Shown here piece after piece: positions 1 to 10,259 of a DNA stretch of 64,000 nt (positions within the stretch are counted from its first letter, which is position 1; the number at the start of each line of letters is the position of its first letter). The DNA is taken from positions 3,038,001 to 3,102,000 of the forward strand of contig NZ_CP144914.1 of the NCBI RefSeq assembly GCF_008014775.2, given 5' to 3'. Below the pieces are notes generated by a model. The model searched no databases and had not been told where the DNA came from. It saw only the letters and a program-made list of their open reading frames with translations. Both the position numbers and the translations under genes were made by a program. The DNA comes from Alkalicoccus halolimnae. Lineage in GTDB: Bacteria > Bacillota > Bacilli > Bacillales > Salisediminibacteriaceae.

Positions 1-2345
1 CTCTTCCCTTTATATGCGATATCCAGCGTTTCCCTGTTGTAGCGTTTTCCGTCACATTCTTCACAGGGCACATACACATCCGGCAGGAAATGCATTTCAA
101 TTTTTATAATTCCATCCCCGCGGCAGGCTTCGCATCTGCCTCCTTTCACATTAAAGCTGAACCGCCCTTTTTTATAGCCGCGCATCTTCGCTTCGTTCGT
201 CATCGCAAACACGTCGCGGATGTCATCAAATACTCCTGTATACGTAGCCGGATTGGAACGCGGAGTCCGCCCGATTGGTGATTGATCGATCTCCACCACT
301 TTTTCCAGCTGGTCCATTCCTTTTACTTCCTTCACTTTCCCCGGTTTGGCTTTCGCTGTGGTAAGCCGGTGGGCAAGTGATTTATAAAGAATATCGTTAA
401 TCAGCGTACTCTTCCCGGAACCGGAAACTCCAGTTACTGCCATGAGCAGTCCGAGAGGAAAATCTACATTTGTTTTTTGGAGGTTGTTCTCTTCTGCTCC
501 GCGGATCGTCAATTTCCTTCCATCCGGCTTCCGTCTTTCAGCTGGAAGCGGTATAAATCTTTCGCCGGAAAGGTATTTCCCGGTAACCGAGTTTTCGTCT
601 TCCATAACTTCCCTCGGCGTACCGGTGGAGCAGATTTCCCCGCCATTCACGCCTGCGCCGGGCCCGATGTCAATGAGATGATCTGCAGCAAGCATCGTAT
701 CCTCGTCATGTTCTACCACAATCAGCGTATTACCAAGATCGCGCATTCTTTCCAGTGTCCGGATCAACCGGTGGTTATCACGCTGATGAAGCCCGATCGA
801 TGGCTCATCCAGTACGTAAAGAACCCCCATTAAAGCAGAACCTATCTGGGTCGCCAGACGAATCCGCTGGGCTTCGCCTCCGGAAAGTGTGCCCGCTGCC
901 CGGGACATGGTTAAATACTCGAGACCGACGTTCAACAAAAATCCGAGACGCTCACTGATTTCCCGGAGTATGAGACGCGCTATCGTCATATCTTTTTCCG
1001 AGAGCTCGAGTGATTCAAAGAAAGAAGAAGCTTCTTTAATGGACTTATCTGTCACTTCGCCGATATGATAGCCTGCTATTTTTACCGACAGCGCTTCACT
1101 TGTCAGCCGGTTGCCTTTACAGGATGGGCATGGCTTCTGCGTCATGTACTGCTCCATCTGTTCACGGATATAGTCCGACCCTGTTTCATGGTATCTTCTC
1201 GAGATGTTTTTCAATACGCCTTCAAAGTAAATCTTTTTCTCTCTTACCCGGCCGAATTCATTTTCGTACCGGAAATGGATCCGTTCGTTCCCGCTCCCTT
1301 TAAGGATAATATCTTTCTCTTTTTTCGTAAGTTCTTTGTAAGGTTTTTTCATATCAATATTAAAATGTCCACAGACACTCTTTAAAAGGGAAGGATAGTA
1401 CTGGGAGCTTGTTGGTTTCCAGGCTGCAATGGCATGCTTTTCCAGAGTCAGCTCCGGATCAGGGACAACGAGATCCACGTCTACTTCCAGCTTATGGCCC
1501 AGTCCGTCACAGCGGCTGCAGGCACCGAAGGGACTGTTGAAAGAAAACATCCGCGGCTCCAGCTCCCCGACAGAAAAACCACAGTGAGGACACGCATGGT
1601 GCTGGTTGAATACAAGTTCCTCGTGATCAATAACGTCAATAATTACTTTTCCTTCCGCCAGGCGGAGAGCTGTTTCAAGCGAGTCGGCGAGACGAGATTT
1701 AATTCCTTCTTTAATAACAATCCGGTCGATAATCACTTCAATACTGTGTTTTTTGTTTTTATCGAGCACAATTTCATCTCCGGCTTCCCGCATTTCTCCA
1801 TTTACACGGATGCGCACGAAGCCCTGTTTTTTTATATCTTCCAGCACTTTCGCATGCGTGCCTTTCCGGCCGGAAACAATTGGGGCAAGAATCTGCATCT
1901 TCGTACGCTCTTCAAATTCCAGCAGCTGGTCTGCCATCTGCTGGACAGTCTGGGAAGTGATTTCTATCCCGTGCGTTGGACATATCGGTTTTCCCACACG
2001 TGCAAAAAGCAGACGCAGGTAATCGTATATTTCCGTAACCGTACCAACGGTGGAACGCGGATTTTTCGAAGTTGTTTTCTGATCGATTGAAATAGCCGGA
2101 GACAGTCCTTCTATAGAATCAACATCCGGTTTATCCATCTGGCCTAAAAACTGCCGCGCATAAGCGGATAAAGATTCCACATAGCGGCGCTGTCCTTCTG
2201 CATAGATCGTATCAAAAGCGAGGGATGACTTACCTGAGCCGGAAAGTCCGGTCATTACAACAAGTTTGTTTCTCGGAATCGTCACATCAATATCTTTTAA
2301 ATTGTGCGAGCGGGCTCCTTTTACAACAATATTATCTGGAGACAT
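1..2345 (-). CDS. uvrA: UvrABC excinuclease subunit A, partial (C-terminus cut by window edge)
   Basis: DNA damage recognition ATPase of nucleotide excision repair, acting with UvrB. The reading frame starts with ATG at 2345 and stays open to base 1, giving about 781 residues; roughly the last 175 of the usual ~955 are outside. The N-terminal Walker A (GLSGSGKSS) is near residue 31. The second ATPase P-loop (GVSGSGKST) is encoded near 410-435, and a CxxC zinc module near the left edge is part of the UvrA insertion. It follows uvrB by 7 bases on the same strand, as in B. subtilis, so the two should be co-transcribed from the LexA-controlled promoter upstream of uvrB. Identity is certain; only the far C-terminus cannot be judged. 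Confidence 0.97.
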   Translation of the reverse strand, partial: MSPDNIVVKGARSHNLKDIDVTIPRNKLVVMTGLSGSGKSSLAFDTIYAEGQRRYVESLSAYARQFLGQMDKPDVDSIEGLSPAISIDQKTTSKNPRSTVGTVTEIYDYLRLLFARVGKPICPTHGIEITSQTVQQMADQLLEFEERTKMQILAPIVSGRKGTHAKVLEDIKKQGFVRIRVNGEMREAGDEIVLDKNKKHSIEVIIDRIVIKEGIKSRLADSLETALRLAEGKVIIDVIDHEELVFNQHHACPHCGFSVGELEPRMFSFNSPFGACSRCDGLGHKLEVDVDLVVPDPELTLEKHAIAAWKPTSSQYYPSLLKSVCGHFNIDMKKPYKELTKKEKDIILKGSGNERIHFRYENEFGRVREKKIYFEGVLKNISRRYHETGSDYIREQMEQYMTQKPCPSCKGNRLTSEALSVKIAGYHIGEVTDKSIKEASSFFESLELSEKDMTIARLILREISERLGFLLNVGLEYLTMSRAAGTLSGGEAQRIRLATQIGSALMGVLYVLDEPSIGLHQRDNHRLIRTLERMRDLGNTLIVVEHDEDTMLAADHLIDIGPGAGVNGGEICSTGTPREVMEDENSVTGKYLSGERFIPLPAERRKPDGRKLTIRGAEENNLQKTNVDFPLGLLMAVTGVSGSGKSTLINDILYKSLAHRLTTAKAKPGKVKEVKGMDQLEKVVEIDQSPIGRTPRSNPATYTGVFDDIRDVFAMTNEAKMRGYKKGRFSFNVKGGRCEACRGDGIIKIEMHFLPDVYVPCEECDGKRYNRETLDIAYKGK

Positions 2346-2352
2346 ACGTTTA

Positions 2353-4347
2353 TCATCCTTCCGCTTTCAGTTCTAATATAACGTCACGAAGCTCGGCAGC
2401 CCGCTCGAAATCGAGATCTTTCGCCGCCTGCTTCATTTCCAGTTCCATTCTTTCAACTACTTTCTCACGCTCTTTTTTGCTGAGCTTCTGTTTTGGAGCT
2501 TTTTCTAACGCTTCATAGGTTTCTTCTTCTTCCGCCGCATAAGTGGCCTGGATCAGCTCCGGAATATCTTTTTGAATGGTAGTCGGCGTAATCCCGTGCT
2601 TTTCATTATGGGCTTTCTGAATCGTACGGCGCCGCTTCGTTTCATCAATGGCCACTTCCATGGAATTCGTCATTTTATCGGCATACATAATAACATGCCC
2701 GTTAGCATTTCTGGCTGCACGTCCCATCGTCTGGATAAGCGGACGCTCCGCCCGGAGGAAGCCTTCTTTATCTGCATCGAGAATGGCTACGAGAGATACT
2801 TCCGGAAGGTCGAGGCCCTCACGAAGCAGGTTGATACCGACAAGAACATCGAACTGCCCCTGTCTCAGCTCACGGATAATCTGGATACGTTCCAGCGTTT
2901 TAATGTCGGAGTGCAGATACTGCACTTTGATGCCGACTTCCTTTAAATAGTCGGTTAAGTCTTCCGACATTTTTTTCGTCAAAGTGGTAATCAGCACCCG
3001 TTCGTTTCTTTCTTTGCGAAGGCGTATTTCTTCAATTAAATCATCGATCTGTCCTTCAATTGGACGGACATCAATAGTAGGGTCAAGCAGGCCTGTAGGG
3101 CGAATAATCTGCTCTACCATTTTTGGGGTATGTTCTATTTCATAAGGGCCTGGTGTAGCTGAGACAAAAACAACCTGCTTTATATGTTTTTCAAACTCTT
3201 CAAACTGCAGAGGACGGTTATCCCGGGCTGAAGGCAGGCGGAAGCCGTGATCGACAAGCACCCCTTTCCGCGCTCTGTCTCCGTTGTACATTCCCCGTAC
3301 CTGCGGCAGAGTAACGTGCGACTCATCAGCTATCATCAGGAAATCTTCCGGAAAGTAGTCCAGCAGCGTGTAGGGGGTTGCACCCGGACCGCGGAAAGTC
3401 AGATGCCGGGAATAGTTTTCAATTCCGGAACAGTAACCGAGTTCCTGCATCATCTCAATATCATAGCGGGTCCGCTGTTCGAGGCGCTGAGCTTCGAGCA
3501 GCTTTCCTTTTTCATGAAAATCCTTAAGCGTATCTTCCAGCTCTTTTTCGATGTTTACGATAGCCCGCTTCAGCTTTTCTTCACGCGTCACAAAGTGGGA
3601 CGCCGGGAAAACAGCTGCATGTTCCCTCTCTCCCAGTACTTCCCCTGTTAAAGCATCCACTTCTGTAATGCGGTCTATTTCATCGCCGAAAAACTCTACG
3701 CGCAGACAGTGTTCATCACGGGAGGCAGGGAAAATTTCCACAACGTCTCCCCGGACCCGGAATGTGCCCCGGGTGAAATTGATATCGTTACGGTCATACT
3801 GGACATCGACAAGCTGTCGCAGCAGATCGTTCCTCTCTCTTTCCATCCCTTTACGGAGGGAAACTACGAGATCGCGGTAATCCTCCGGTGAACCCAGACC
3901 GTATATACAGGAAACACTTGCTACGATAATGACATCGCTCCGCTCGAATAAGGCACTCGTAGCAGAGTGACGAAGCTTATCGATCTCATCATTGATGCTC
4001 GCGTCTTTTTCAATAAATGTATCGGACTGCGGAATGTATGCTTCCGGCTGATAATAGTCGTAGTAGCTCACAAAATACTCCACACGGTTATCCGGAAAAA
4101 ACTCTTTGAATTCGCTGTAAAGCTGACCGGCGAGCGTTTTGTTATGGGCAATGACGAGCGTCGGTTTATTTACATTCTGAATCACGTTTGACATCGTAAA
4201 CGTCTTTCCTGTTCCAGTCGCCCCGAGAAGCGTCTGGAATTTCTCTCCACGCTCAATTCCCGCGGTCAATTCTTCTATTGCCTGAGGCTGGTCGCCGGCA
4301 GGATCATATTTGGACTTCAAATTAAATGTATGGGATGCAATCGCCAC
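2353..4347 (-). CDS. uvrB: UvrABC excinuclease subunit B
   Basis: Damage-verification helicase of nucleotide excision repair; it is loaded by UvrA and recruits UvrC. The 664-residue product has normal family length. Visible motifs are Walker A GATGTGKT near residue 42, the beta-hairpin region [12 protein letters not shown] near residue 93, the DESH Walker B, the helicase motif QTMGRAARN near residue 540, and a C-terminal UVR motif (about residues 625-660) that contacts UvrC. The start is a GTG preceded by AAGGGTG. It is the first gene of the uvrB-uvrA operon, and a palindromic LexA site lies about 125 bases upstream. Nothing is unusual in the protein. Confidence 0.98.
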   Translation of the reverse strand: MAIASHTFNLKSKYDPAGDQPQAIEELTAGIERGEKFQTLLGATGTGKTFTMSNVIQNVNKPTLVIAHNKTLAGQLYSEFKEFFPDNRVEYFVSYYDYYQPEAYIPQSDTFIEKDASINDEIDKLRHSATSALFERSDVIIVASVSCIYGLGSPEDYRDLVVSLRKGMERERNDLLRQLVDVQYDRNDINFTRGTFRVRGDVVEIFPASRDEHCLRVEFFGDEIDRITEVDALTGEVLGEREHAAVFPASHFVTREEKLKRAIVNIEKELEDTLKDFHEKGKLLEAQRLEQRTRYDIEMMQELGYCSGIENYSRHLTFRGPGATPYTLLDYFPEDFLMIADESHVTLPQVRGMYNGDRARKGVLVDHGFRLPSARDNRPLQFEEFEKHIKQVVFVSATPGPYEIEHTPKMVEQIIRPTGLLDPTIDVRPIEGQIDDLIEEIRLRKERNERVLITTLTKKMSEDLTDYLKEVGIKVQYLHSDIKTLERIQIIRELRQGQFDVLVGINLLREGLDLPEVSLVAILDADKEGFLRAERPLIQTMGRAARNANGHVIMYADKMTNSMEVAIDETKRRRTIQKAHNEKHGITPTTIQKDIPELIQATYAAEEEETYEALEKAPKQKLSKKEREKVVERMELEMKQAAKDLDFERAAELRDVILELKAEG

Positions 4348-4445
4348 GAATGTTCACCCTTCCCTGTTTATAAATTTCCTCTTCTTATAACGATGCTTTC
4401 TGATCGCCATTTATTTCTTTACCCGTTCTGAATACTTCTTTATCT

Positions 4446-4485
4446 ATTATATCATGATATTCTCCGTATTACGAACGTATGTTCA
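4446..4485 (-). promoter_or_regulatory. uvrB promoter with LexA (SOS) box
   Basis: On the minus strand, TGAACATACGTTCG at 4485-4472 contains the palindrome GAAC-N4-GTTC, the Bacillus LexA (DinR) operator. A perfect TATAAT -10 element follows at 4451-4446. The operator overlaps the expected -35 position, so LexA binding should block RNA polymerase until SOS induction. This is as known for uvrBA in B. subtilis; occupancy here is inferred. Confidence 0.85.
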
Positions 4486-4784
4486 CTATTCCGTGTCCCT
4501 TTTTCCGGCAGTTGCAGTATTAAATTTTGTTTTTTTGATTCCATTTCATAAGTGCTTTTTCCAGAAAGCTATGACAAAGTCCCGTGTGGATAAGTGTAGA
4601 AAACCCCGCTTCGGCCTGCCCTGGGAATCGGAGCTTTTTCTGCCTGCTGTTTTATTACGTACTCTGCTTTTTCAATAGTTCCTGTGAAAATACAGCGTCC
4701 TCTCTTAATGTAGATGATGAAACGCTAAATGCAAAATCATTTGTTCGGTTTATACAGAAGTTCTGCCTCCGAAAAATATAAGAG
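4486..4784. other. Intergenic gap, no gene recognised
   Basis: About 300 bases between the divergently lying uvrB control region and the ctp terminator. Short open frames occur, but none has a ribosome binding site or resembles a known protein. I see no tRNA-like fold and none of the dispersed repeat cores found elsewhere in the window. Confidence 0.4.
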
Positions 4785-4820
4785 AAAGAAGCCCGCAGGC
4801 TTTTTTCTCCTGCGGGCTGA
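4785..4820 (-). terminator. Rho-independent terminator of ctp
   Basis: Minus strand: a 10-bp stem AGCCCGCAGG / CCTGCGGGCT with an A-rich loop, followed by TCTTTCTCTT. It begins about 12 bases after the ctp stop codon. Confidence 0.85.
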
Positions 4821-4831
4821 TTCCATCCTTT

Positions 4832-6325
4832 TTATTCCGTATCTGTTAACAGTTCTGCTGCACGCTGAAACTGTTCATCATTTTCTCTTTCTCTCACTGA
4901 TTCGATAACCTGTTCCTGAATGGCATTGGAAGTAGCTTCATCGATCGTGCCGGTAGTTTCGATATCGGCACTTTCCTGAAACTCCCGGACTGCTGCTTCG
5001 GTTTCTTCATCGAAGTACCCGTCTGTACGGCCGGGATCAAACTCCAGTCCTTCCAGCATAATCTGGGCGTTTTCAATATTTTCATTGAGCATATCCAGTT
5101 CAAGTGTTTCTTCTGCATCTATCGGAGAGGCGAAGAAGTAATCCGGCTGGTCCACTTCGACCGTAGGCTGCACTCCTTCTTCGTTTATATCGTTCCCATC
5201 AGACGTCAGCCACCGGAACAGCGTCAGTTTCAGCTGGCTTCCGTCTCCCATTGGAAGCGTCTGCTGCACCGTACCTTTTCCGAACGTTGCATTACCAACA
5301 AGTTCATGACCTCCAGCTTCATGCAGCGCTGCAGCAAGAATTTCTGAAGCAGAAGCACTTCCTTCGTCAATTAAACCGACAATCGGGTATTCTTTATCTT
5401 CAGAAAGGTCGGATATGTGCTCGGAGATATTCCCGTCTCTGTCTTCGATCTGTACGACTGTTTCTCCTCCGGGAATAATAGCATTACCGATATCTTCCAC
5501 ACTCTGTAGAAATCCTCCCGGGTTGCCCCGCACATCGACAATCAGTCCGTCTATCCCCTCGGATTCCAGACTTTCAAGCTCTTCCTCAAATCTCTCTGCT
5601 GTATCTTCAGAGAAAGAGCGGAGTTCCAGTACTCCGATTGTCTGTCCGTTTTGCTCTATCGTTTCACTATATACTGTTTCTATAGGAATTTCATCGCGGA
5701 CGACATCGATTTCCATAAGTTCAGAAACACCTGGACGATCGATAGTCAATGTAACAGTGGTCCCTTTTTCTCCGCGTATTTTCAATACGGCATCGTAAAG
5801 CGACAATCCTTCAATATCTTCACCATCTATCTCCAGAATTTGATCATTTGGACGAAGCCCGGCTTCCTCTGCAGGGGAATCCCGGAAAGGAGCCATAATA
5901 GTCACGCGCCCTTCCTCCATACTCACTTCGGCACCTATACCTTCAAAAGATGACTCAAGAGAATTCATGAACTCTTCCGCAGTGGACTGGTTCATATAAA
6001 CGGAGTAGGGATCTTCCAGCGTATCAAGCATCCCGGAAATTGCCCCTTCCACAAGCTCTTCTTCCTCCACATCCTCGACGTAGGAATTCTGAATCATTTC
6101 CAGTGCCTGCTGGATTTGTTCATCTCCTTCTTGATCTTCCTGACCTTCTATACTGTTTCCCTGGGTACTGCTTTCGGATTCATCCTGTGTGGACGCCTGT
6201 TCCGAAGCGTTCCCCTGTTGACCTGTCTGTCCGGCATCTGAAACCGATAAAAATGCCAGCATTCCTCCGGCCCCTATGAGGAGTGCTATAACGGCAACTA
6301 CAGACAGAACTAATTTATTATTCAT
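4832..6325 (-). CDS. ctpB: Carboxy-terminal processing protease, S41 family, with PDZ and peptidoglycan-binding domains
   Basis: Membrane-anchored serine protease outside the cytoplasmic membrane. In B. subtilis the CtpB homologue cleaves SpoIVFA during sporulation. The 497 residues contain an N-terminal membrane anchor (about 5-26), a very acidic Gln/Glu-rich linker (30-75), a PDZ domain (about 125-200), the S41 catalytic core (235-395) and a C-terminal peptidoglycan-binding repeat (about 420-480). The catalytic serine lies in GSASASEI (323-330) and the general-base lysine is near 350 (TFGKGTVQ). The start ATG has GAGGTGG upstream. It is separated by 266 bases from the LytM gene and has its own terminator, so it is probably transcribed separately. 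Position next to ftsEX matches B. subtilis yvjB/ctpB. Which Ctp paralogue is meant is the only doubt. Confidence 0.92.
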   Translation of the reverse strand: MNNKLVLSVVAVIALLIGAGGMLAFLSVSDAGQTGQQGNASEQASTQDESESSTQGNSIEGQEDQEGDEQIQQALEMIQNSYVEDVEEEELVEGAISGMLDTLEDPYSVYMNQSTAEEFMNSLESSFEGIGAEVSMEEGRVTIMAPFRDSPAEEAGLRPNDQILEIDGEDIEGLSLYDAVLKIRGEKGTTVTLTIDRPGVSELMEIDVVRDEIPIETVYSETIEQNGQTIGVLELRSFSEDTAERFEEELESLESEGIDGLIVDVRGNPGGFLQSVEDIGNAIIPGGETVVQIEDRDGNISEHISDLSEDKEYPIVGLIDEGSASASEILAAALHEAGGHELVGNATFGKGTVQQTLPMGDGSQLKLTLFRWLTSDGNDINEEGVQPTVEVDQPDYFFASPIDAEETLELDMLNENIENAQIMLEGLEFDPGRTDGYFDEETEAAVREFQESADIETTGTIDEATSNAIQEQVIESVRERENDEQFQRAAELLTDTE

Positions 6326-6591
6326 TCGTCCACCTCTCCCATTCCCTGAATATACCCCTTTAGTAACGCTTACTTAACGTTATAATAACAGACATTACCC
6401 GGAACAGGAAAGAATGGATACCTGTTACACAATATTTGACATACACTTCCCCCGTTCCCGTGAGCAGACGGAAGAAATTACAACCTTCTAATGATGTGAG
6501 ATTCATTAGGAATGCGCGCAGACTTTCAGGAGCAGCTTCCCATACCAGCGGAAGACAGTTTACCCACCTGAACTACCGCTTAGGGTTTCGT

Positions 6592-7989
6592 TCAGTGGAG
6601 GTAACTTTCCGGATCTACGGCGCTTTCTCTGCCTCGATAACCTCCCGGATGTACTTCAAAGTGCAGATGAATACCGGTTGATAATCCCGTCGTTCCCATC
6701 TCTGCAATAATATCTCCTTTCGTCACCGTGTCTCCTTCCTTAACGTTCATAAAAGCCAGATGGGCATATAACGTTGTATATTTCTCTTCATCTGTGAGGT
6801 GATCCAGCAGGATTGTATTGCCAAATCCTTTTCTCCAGCCGCTCGCCGCGACTGTTCCGCTTTCTGCGGCATAAATATTCCTTCCCTTCTCCCCGCCAAA
6901 ATCCGTGCCATTATGCGCCCGCACTTCCCCGGTAATGGGATGAATTCTTTTCGGGTTGAATGCGGAAGTTACTCTGCCGTCTGCAGGTCGGTGAAGCAGG
7001 CCCGGAACCAGCAAAGCTTCTTCATCTATCTCCTCAGACTTGTTCTCTTCGTTCAGATTTTTCACTTCAAGAACCTGCTTCTCCTCTTCGGTTTTTAAAG
7101 TCAGTTCAGACGACTTATCCTCTTTTCCGGAATCCTCGGCTATTTCTTTCTTAGAACGTTCTTTCTGCTGATTATAATTTTCTTCAGTTTTCTTCATTTC
7201 TCCTGCCTCTTGTCTTTTCTTTTTGTTCTTTCCCGTCTCCAGAGAAAACCGCAGCTCTGCTTCTTTTTCCAATTGTTCCAGTTCCATTTCCTGCTTTGCC
7301 AACCGGTTGACAGCTTTATTGTTCTGCACCGTTTCCAATTGCTCTTTCAGCTCTTTTTCCTCTTCATAAAGCGAAGTGACCAGGTTTAATTTTTCCCCGC
7401 TTTGTCCACGGTAGTCAGCATGAATGGCTTTCATTTCTGCCGTTTCCTCTTCCAGTTGAACCTGCTGCCGGGCAAGCGCTGCTTCGAGCTCTGCAAGTTC
7501 CTTGAGTTCCTCTCCGTAAGTTTTCAGAAGCCGGTGATCCTGCTCTGCAGCTTTATGAAAAATATACAGGCGTTCCAGAAAATCACCAATACTTGCTGCA
7601 TCGAACAAAAACGTTAAGTAATCAGGGTCCCCCCCATACTGCTGCACTGCTTTTAAGCGGGTATCCAACGTTTCCTTCGTTGACTTGAGGGACTCTTCCA
7701 AACTGGATATTCCCTCTGCAGCTTTTTTGATTCTGCTTTCTGTTTCCTCCATATCTTTCTTCTTATTCGTGATTTCGCTGTCTACTTGAATCATTTTTTC
7801 ATCGAGTTTCTGCAGATGTTCTTCTTCCTCTGCTTGTATAAAACCGTAGTCTTCCAGGTCTTTCTCGATTTCCAGCTGCTGCTCTGTTAACTCGTTATCG
7901 ATTTCCTCATAGCTTTTCCCCTCTTCTTCAGCCGATGCTTCTCCAGAAAACCAGCTTATTAGAAGAAAAATGAAGATCCCTCTGCTCAT
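6592..7989 (-). CDS. Secreted coiled-coil LytM (M23) peptidoglycan hydrolase or hydrolase activator
   Basis: EnvC-like architecture in 465 residues: a signal peptide (about 1-20, cut near GEASA-EE), a long Glu/Lys-rich coiled coil (about 25-330), and a C-terminal M23 domain. The zinc ligands are seen in HNGTDFG and HLHFEV, with an intermediate YAHL, so the enzyme site looks complete. This suggests a true endopeptidase rather than a catalytically dead activator. It lies 22 bases downstream of ftsX, so it is the likely partner whose activity the FtsEX complex gates. In B. subtilis that role is played by CwlO, which is not of this family; the partnership here is inferred from neighbourhood. RBS AAGGTGA precedes the ATG. 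Confidence 0.85.
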   Translation of the reverse strand: MSRGIFIFLLISWFSGEASAEEEGKSYEEIDNELTEQQLEIEKDLEDYGFIQAEEEEHLQKLDEKMIQVDSEITNKKKDMEETESRIKKAAEGISSLEESLKSTKETLDTRLKAVQQYGGDPDYLTFLFDAASIGDFLERLYIFHKAAEQDHRLLKTYGEELKELAELEAALARQQVQLEEETAEMKAIHADYRGQSGEKLNLVTSLYEEEKELKEQLETVQNNKAVNRLAKQEMELEQLEKEAELRFSLETGKNKKKRQEAGEMKKTEENYNQQKERSKKEIAEDSGKEDKSSELTLKTEEEKQVLEVKNLNEENKSEEIDEEALLVPGLLHRPADGRVTSAFNPKRIHPITGEVRAHNGTDFGGEKGRNIYAAESGTVAASGWRKGFGNTILLDHLTDEEKYTTLYAHLAFMNVKEGDTVTKGDIIAEMGTTGLSTGIHLHFEVHPGGYRGRESAVDPESYLH

Positions 7990-8011
7990 GCCGTCACCTT
8001 CTTACTATCTT

Positions 8012-8917
8012 TCAATGATAATCATCCTTTCCCATGTTTTTAATGCCTGCTAAACTTCCACCGATCCCGATTAAACTTCCCAGAAGGAGAAGCGCACAGG
8101 CAAGGGGAAAGTGGAACAGCTGCGGAGAAAGGAGACCCCCGGGCAGAAGATTCCCGAAAATATAGGATGATTCATAAATCCGTTCGTATATATAATTTAA
8201 AAGGACAATCGGTATTAAAGCACTGAAAAAGCCGATGAATAAACCTTCCCAAGCGTAATGACAGCGGATGCTGCTAATCGAAGCTCCCAAGAGGAGCATC
8301 ACCTTCCTTTCTTCTTTTCTGGATGCGGAGGTAAGTTTCATTGTGTTTGTAACCAGTACGATGGCGGCAAAAATCAGAAAAGAACCAATCAACAGGCCCG
8401 TATTTTGGACGATCCCGGAAGCTTTCACTATTTTGCCGGCAATTTCTTCTCCGTAGCTGATTTTTTCTACATTTGCCATCGCTGCAATCTCTTCCGCCGC
8501 AGCTTTTATGGAATCCAATTCCTTTATATTCACTATGATAAAATCATTCAATGGATTATCGTGACGCAGCGCGTCAAAATAATCCTCTTCTTCCTCTCCA
8601 ATTTTACTTAGGAACTGCTCAAGAGCTTCTTCCTTCGTTACATATTCAATCTGTTTTACAGAATTAAAAGCAATAATTTGTTTCTGAAGGAGGTTTTTAT
8701 CCATTTCCACAGCCTCATCCGCAATAAAAACACGCAGTTCCATTTTTTCTTCGAGAGCATCGGTAAAGTGAAATCCGTTTACGAGCAGTATTGCAAATGC
8801 ACCAACTATAAATAAAGTAACTGTCATAGCGCTGGTAGAAGCAAGCGTCAGCCATTTGTTTCTGATCAGTTCTGCCATAATACTTCCCGCTCGTTCTGCA
8901 AATGGTTCACGCCTCAC
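8012..8917 (-). CDS. ftsX: Cell division/elongation ABC transporter permease FtsX
   Basis: Membrane partner of FtsE; the complex uses ATP hydrolysis to switch on extracellular peptidoglycan hydrolases. I place the start at the GTG at 8917 (VRREPF...), because GGGGGG lies 7 bases upstream and the 11-base overlap with ftsE is typical. Longer forms beginning at 8941-8944 lack a ribosome binding site. That gives 301 residues, close to the ~296 of B. subtilis FtsX. Four membrane segments are visible: one near residue 30, a large extracytoplasmic domain of about 120 residues, then three near the C-terminus. Translationally coupled to ftsE and followed by the LytM gene. Confidence 0.93.
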   Translation of the reverse strand: MRREPFAERAGSIMAELIRNKWLTLASTSAMTVTLFIVGAFAILLVNGFHFTDALEEKMELRVFIADEAVEMDKNLLQKQIIAFNSVKQIEYVTKEEALEQFLSKIGEEEEDYFDALRHDNPLNDFIIVNIKELDSIKAAAEEIAAMANVEKISYGEEIAGKIVKASGIVQNTGLLIGSFLIFAAIVLVTNTMKLTSASRKEERKVMLLLGASISSIRCHYAWEGLFIGFFSALIPIVLLNYIYERIYESSYIFGNLLPGGLLSPQLFHFPLACALLLLGSLIGIGGSLAGIKNMGKDDYH

Positions 8918-9593
8918 GACTGCGCCCCCCGTTTCTCCCATCACTTATGATTCTGCCGTTCTCGATCACTACTTCTCTATTATTTACTTTCGGTATAAAC
9001 TCTTTTGTGTGAGTAGTTACGATAACTGTCGTCCCTCTTCTATTCATTTCCTCCAATATCATCAGCACTTTTTCTGCCGATGCTTTATCAAGGTTTGCCA
9101 TCGGTTCGTCAGCGAGAATAATTTCCGGATTATTTACAATTGCTCGCGCTAATGCAGCTTTTTTCATCTCTCCTCCTGACAATTCACAAGGCAGACAGAA
9201 CCTTTTTTCGCTCAAACCGGTTATTTCCAGAGCTTCTCTCGCTTTTTTCATTCGGGTTCTTTTATTCTCGCCTAGAATCTTTGCCGGCAGAGCCGTATTT
9301 TCCATTACTGATCTGTTTGGAAGCAGACAGGCATCTTGAAAAATAATGCCCAACCTCCGCCTGTAGTATGTTTGTTCAATTCCGGACATTTCCTGCAGGT
9401 TTTCCCCGCACACTAAAACTTCTCCTTGAAAAGCAGCAGCATCCAAATAAAGTATTTTCATGATAGAAGATTTACCTGCTCCGCTGTTCCCGGTTATGTA
9501 AACAAATTCTCCCTGGCGAACGTGTAATGAAACATTATTTACAGCCATGACCCCGCTGCGGTAGGCTTTCCAAACATTTTTTAATTCGATCAC
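8907..9593 (-). CDS. ftsE: Cell division ATP-binding protein FtsE
   Basis: Cytoplasmic ABC ATPase of the FtsEX complex, 228 residues, normal length. Walker A is GNSGAGKSS (about 36-44), the ABC signature is LSGGEMKKAALARA (about 138), and Walker B ILADEP precedes the D-loop. The start is GTG with AAAGGGAGAA upstream. First gene of ftsE-ftsX-LytM, with a terminator-bounded cytochrome gene upstream, which is the B. subtilis order (cccB-ftsE-ftsX-ctpB). Confidence 0.96.
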   Translation of the reverse strand: MIELKNVWKAYRSGVMAVNNVSLHVRQGEFVYITGNSGAGKSSIMKILYLDAAAFQGEVLVCGENLQEMSGIEQTYYRRRLGIIFQDACLLPNRSVMENTALPAKILGENKRTRMKKAREALEITGLSEKRFCLPCELSGGEMKKAALARAIVNNPEIILADEPMANLDKASAEKVLMILEEMNRRGTTVIVTTHTKEFIPKVNNREVVIENGRIISDGRNGGRSREA

Positions 9594-9767
9594 GGTTCTT
9601 CTCCCTTTCGCAAAATATATTCCGATAGATTTTTCTTTTGTTTATGCCGTTTTCTTCATCTAAACCGGAGGCAGTTTTTATAAAGCATGTCTCCCGTTCC
9701 AGTCGGACTTTTATTCAGTGTGCCTATAGTTCTTCCCTGCCATTGGAATCATCAGGCTCTTTCAAAA

Positions 9768-9809
9768 CACAAAAAAACCCCTTTTTTACAGTTGCTTTGT
9801 AAAAAAGGA
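9768..9809 (-). terminator. Rho-independent terminator of cccB
   Basis: Minus strand: stem CCTTTTTTACA / TGTAAAAAAGG (11 bp, 7-base loop), followed by GGTTTTTTTG. Lies about 35 bases after the cytochrome gene stop. Confidence 0.85.
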
Positions 9810-9842
9810 GCTCTTATCTCATATGTGCTGCTATCGATTAAG

Positions 9843-10184
9843 TTATTGGCTTTCCACCCATGCTGCTACATCGTCTGCATCTTCACCTTCAACTAAGTTT
9901 TCCGGCATGCTTCCAGGACCTTCGCTGATGGCAGATGTAATTTCATCGTGAGAATAACCATCAAGTGCCGGACCAGTGCCGCCTTCCAATTCGCCGCCGT
10001 GGCAGGACGCACAGTTACCCTGATAGAGCTCTTCTCCGTTAGCGAGATCATACTCGCCTTCGTTAGCGGCTTCATTTCCACCGTTGTTTGCGCCGTTTTC
10101 AGCCGGTTCGTTTTCGCCGCCCCCGCCTCCACACGCAGCCAGCAGCAGTGACATGCTGAACAGGCCAGCTACTAATTTCTTCAT
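9843..10184 (-). CDS. cccB: Cytochrome c551, lipid-anchored
   Basis: Small electron carrier tethered to the outer face of the membrane. The 113-residue precursor has a lipobox (LLAAC, lipidated Cys near 18), a Gly/Glu/Asn-rich linker, and a haem-binding CASCH motif near residue 58. A downstream Met near 94 in PGSMPENL is a candidate axial ligand. It carries electrons to terminal oxidases in related bacilli. RBS AGGAGGGG precedes the ATG. The linker is strongly acidic, which fits an extracellular protein of a salt-tolerant species. Position next to ftsE matches B. subtilis cccB. Confidence 0.93.
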   Translation of the reverse strand: MKKLVAGLFSMSLLLAACGGGGGENEPAENGANNGGNEAANEGEYDLANGEELYQGNCASCHGGELEGGTGPALDGYSHDEITSAISEGPGSMPENLVEGEDADDVAAWVESQ

Positions 10185-10259
10185 ACATTCCCCTCCTCTT
10201 AAGGTTTAAAAAATTCCATGGCAGTGTTTACAAATACCTGCTATTTCATTATAACCTAA

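Noticed and set aside
8917..8944. Longer ftsX start at 8941-8944
   Set aside because: No ribosome binding site there; the GTG at 8917 has one and gives the typical overlap with ftsE and family length.
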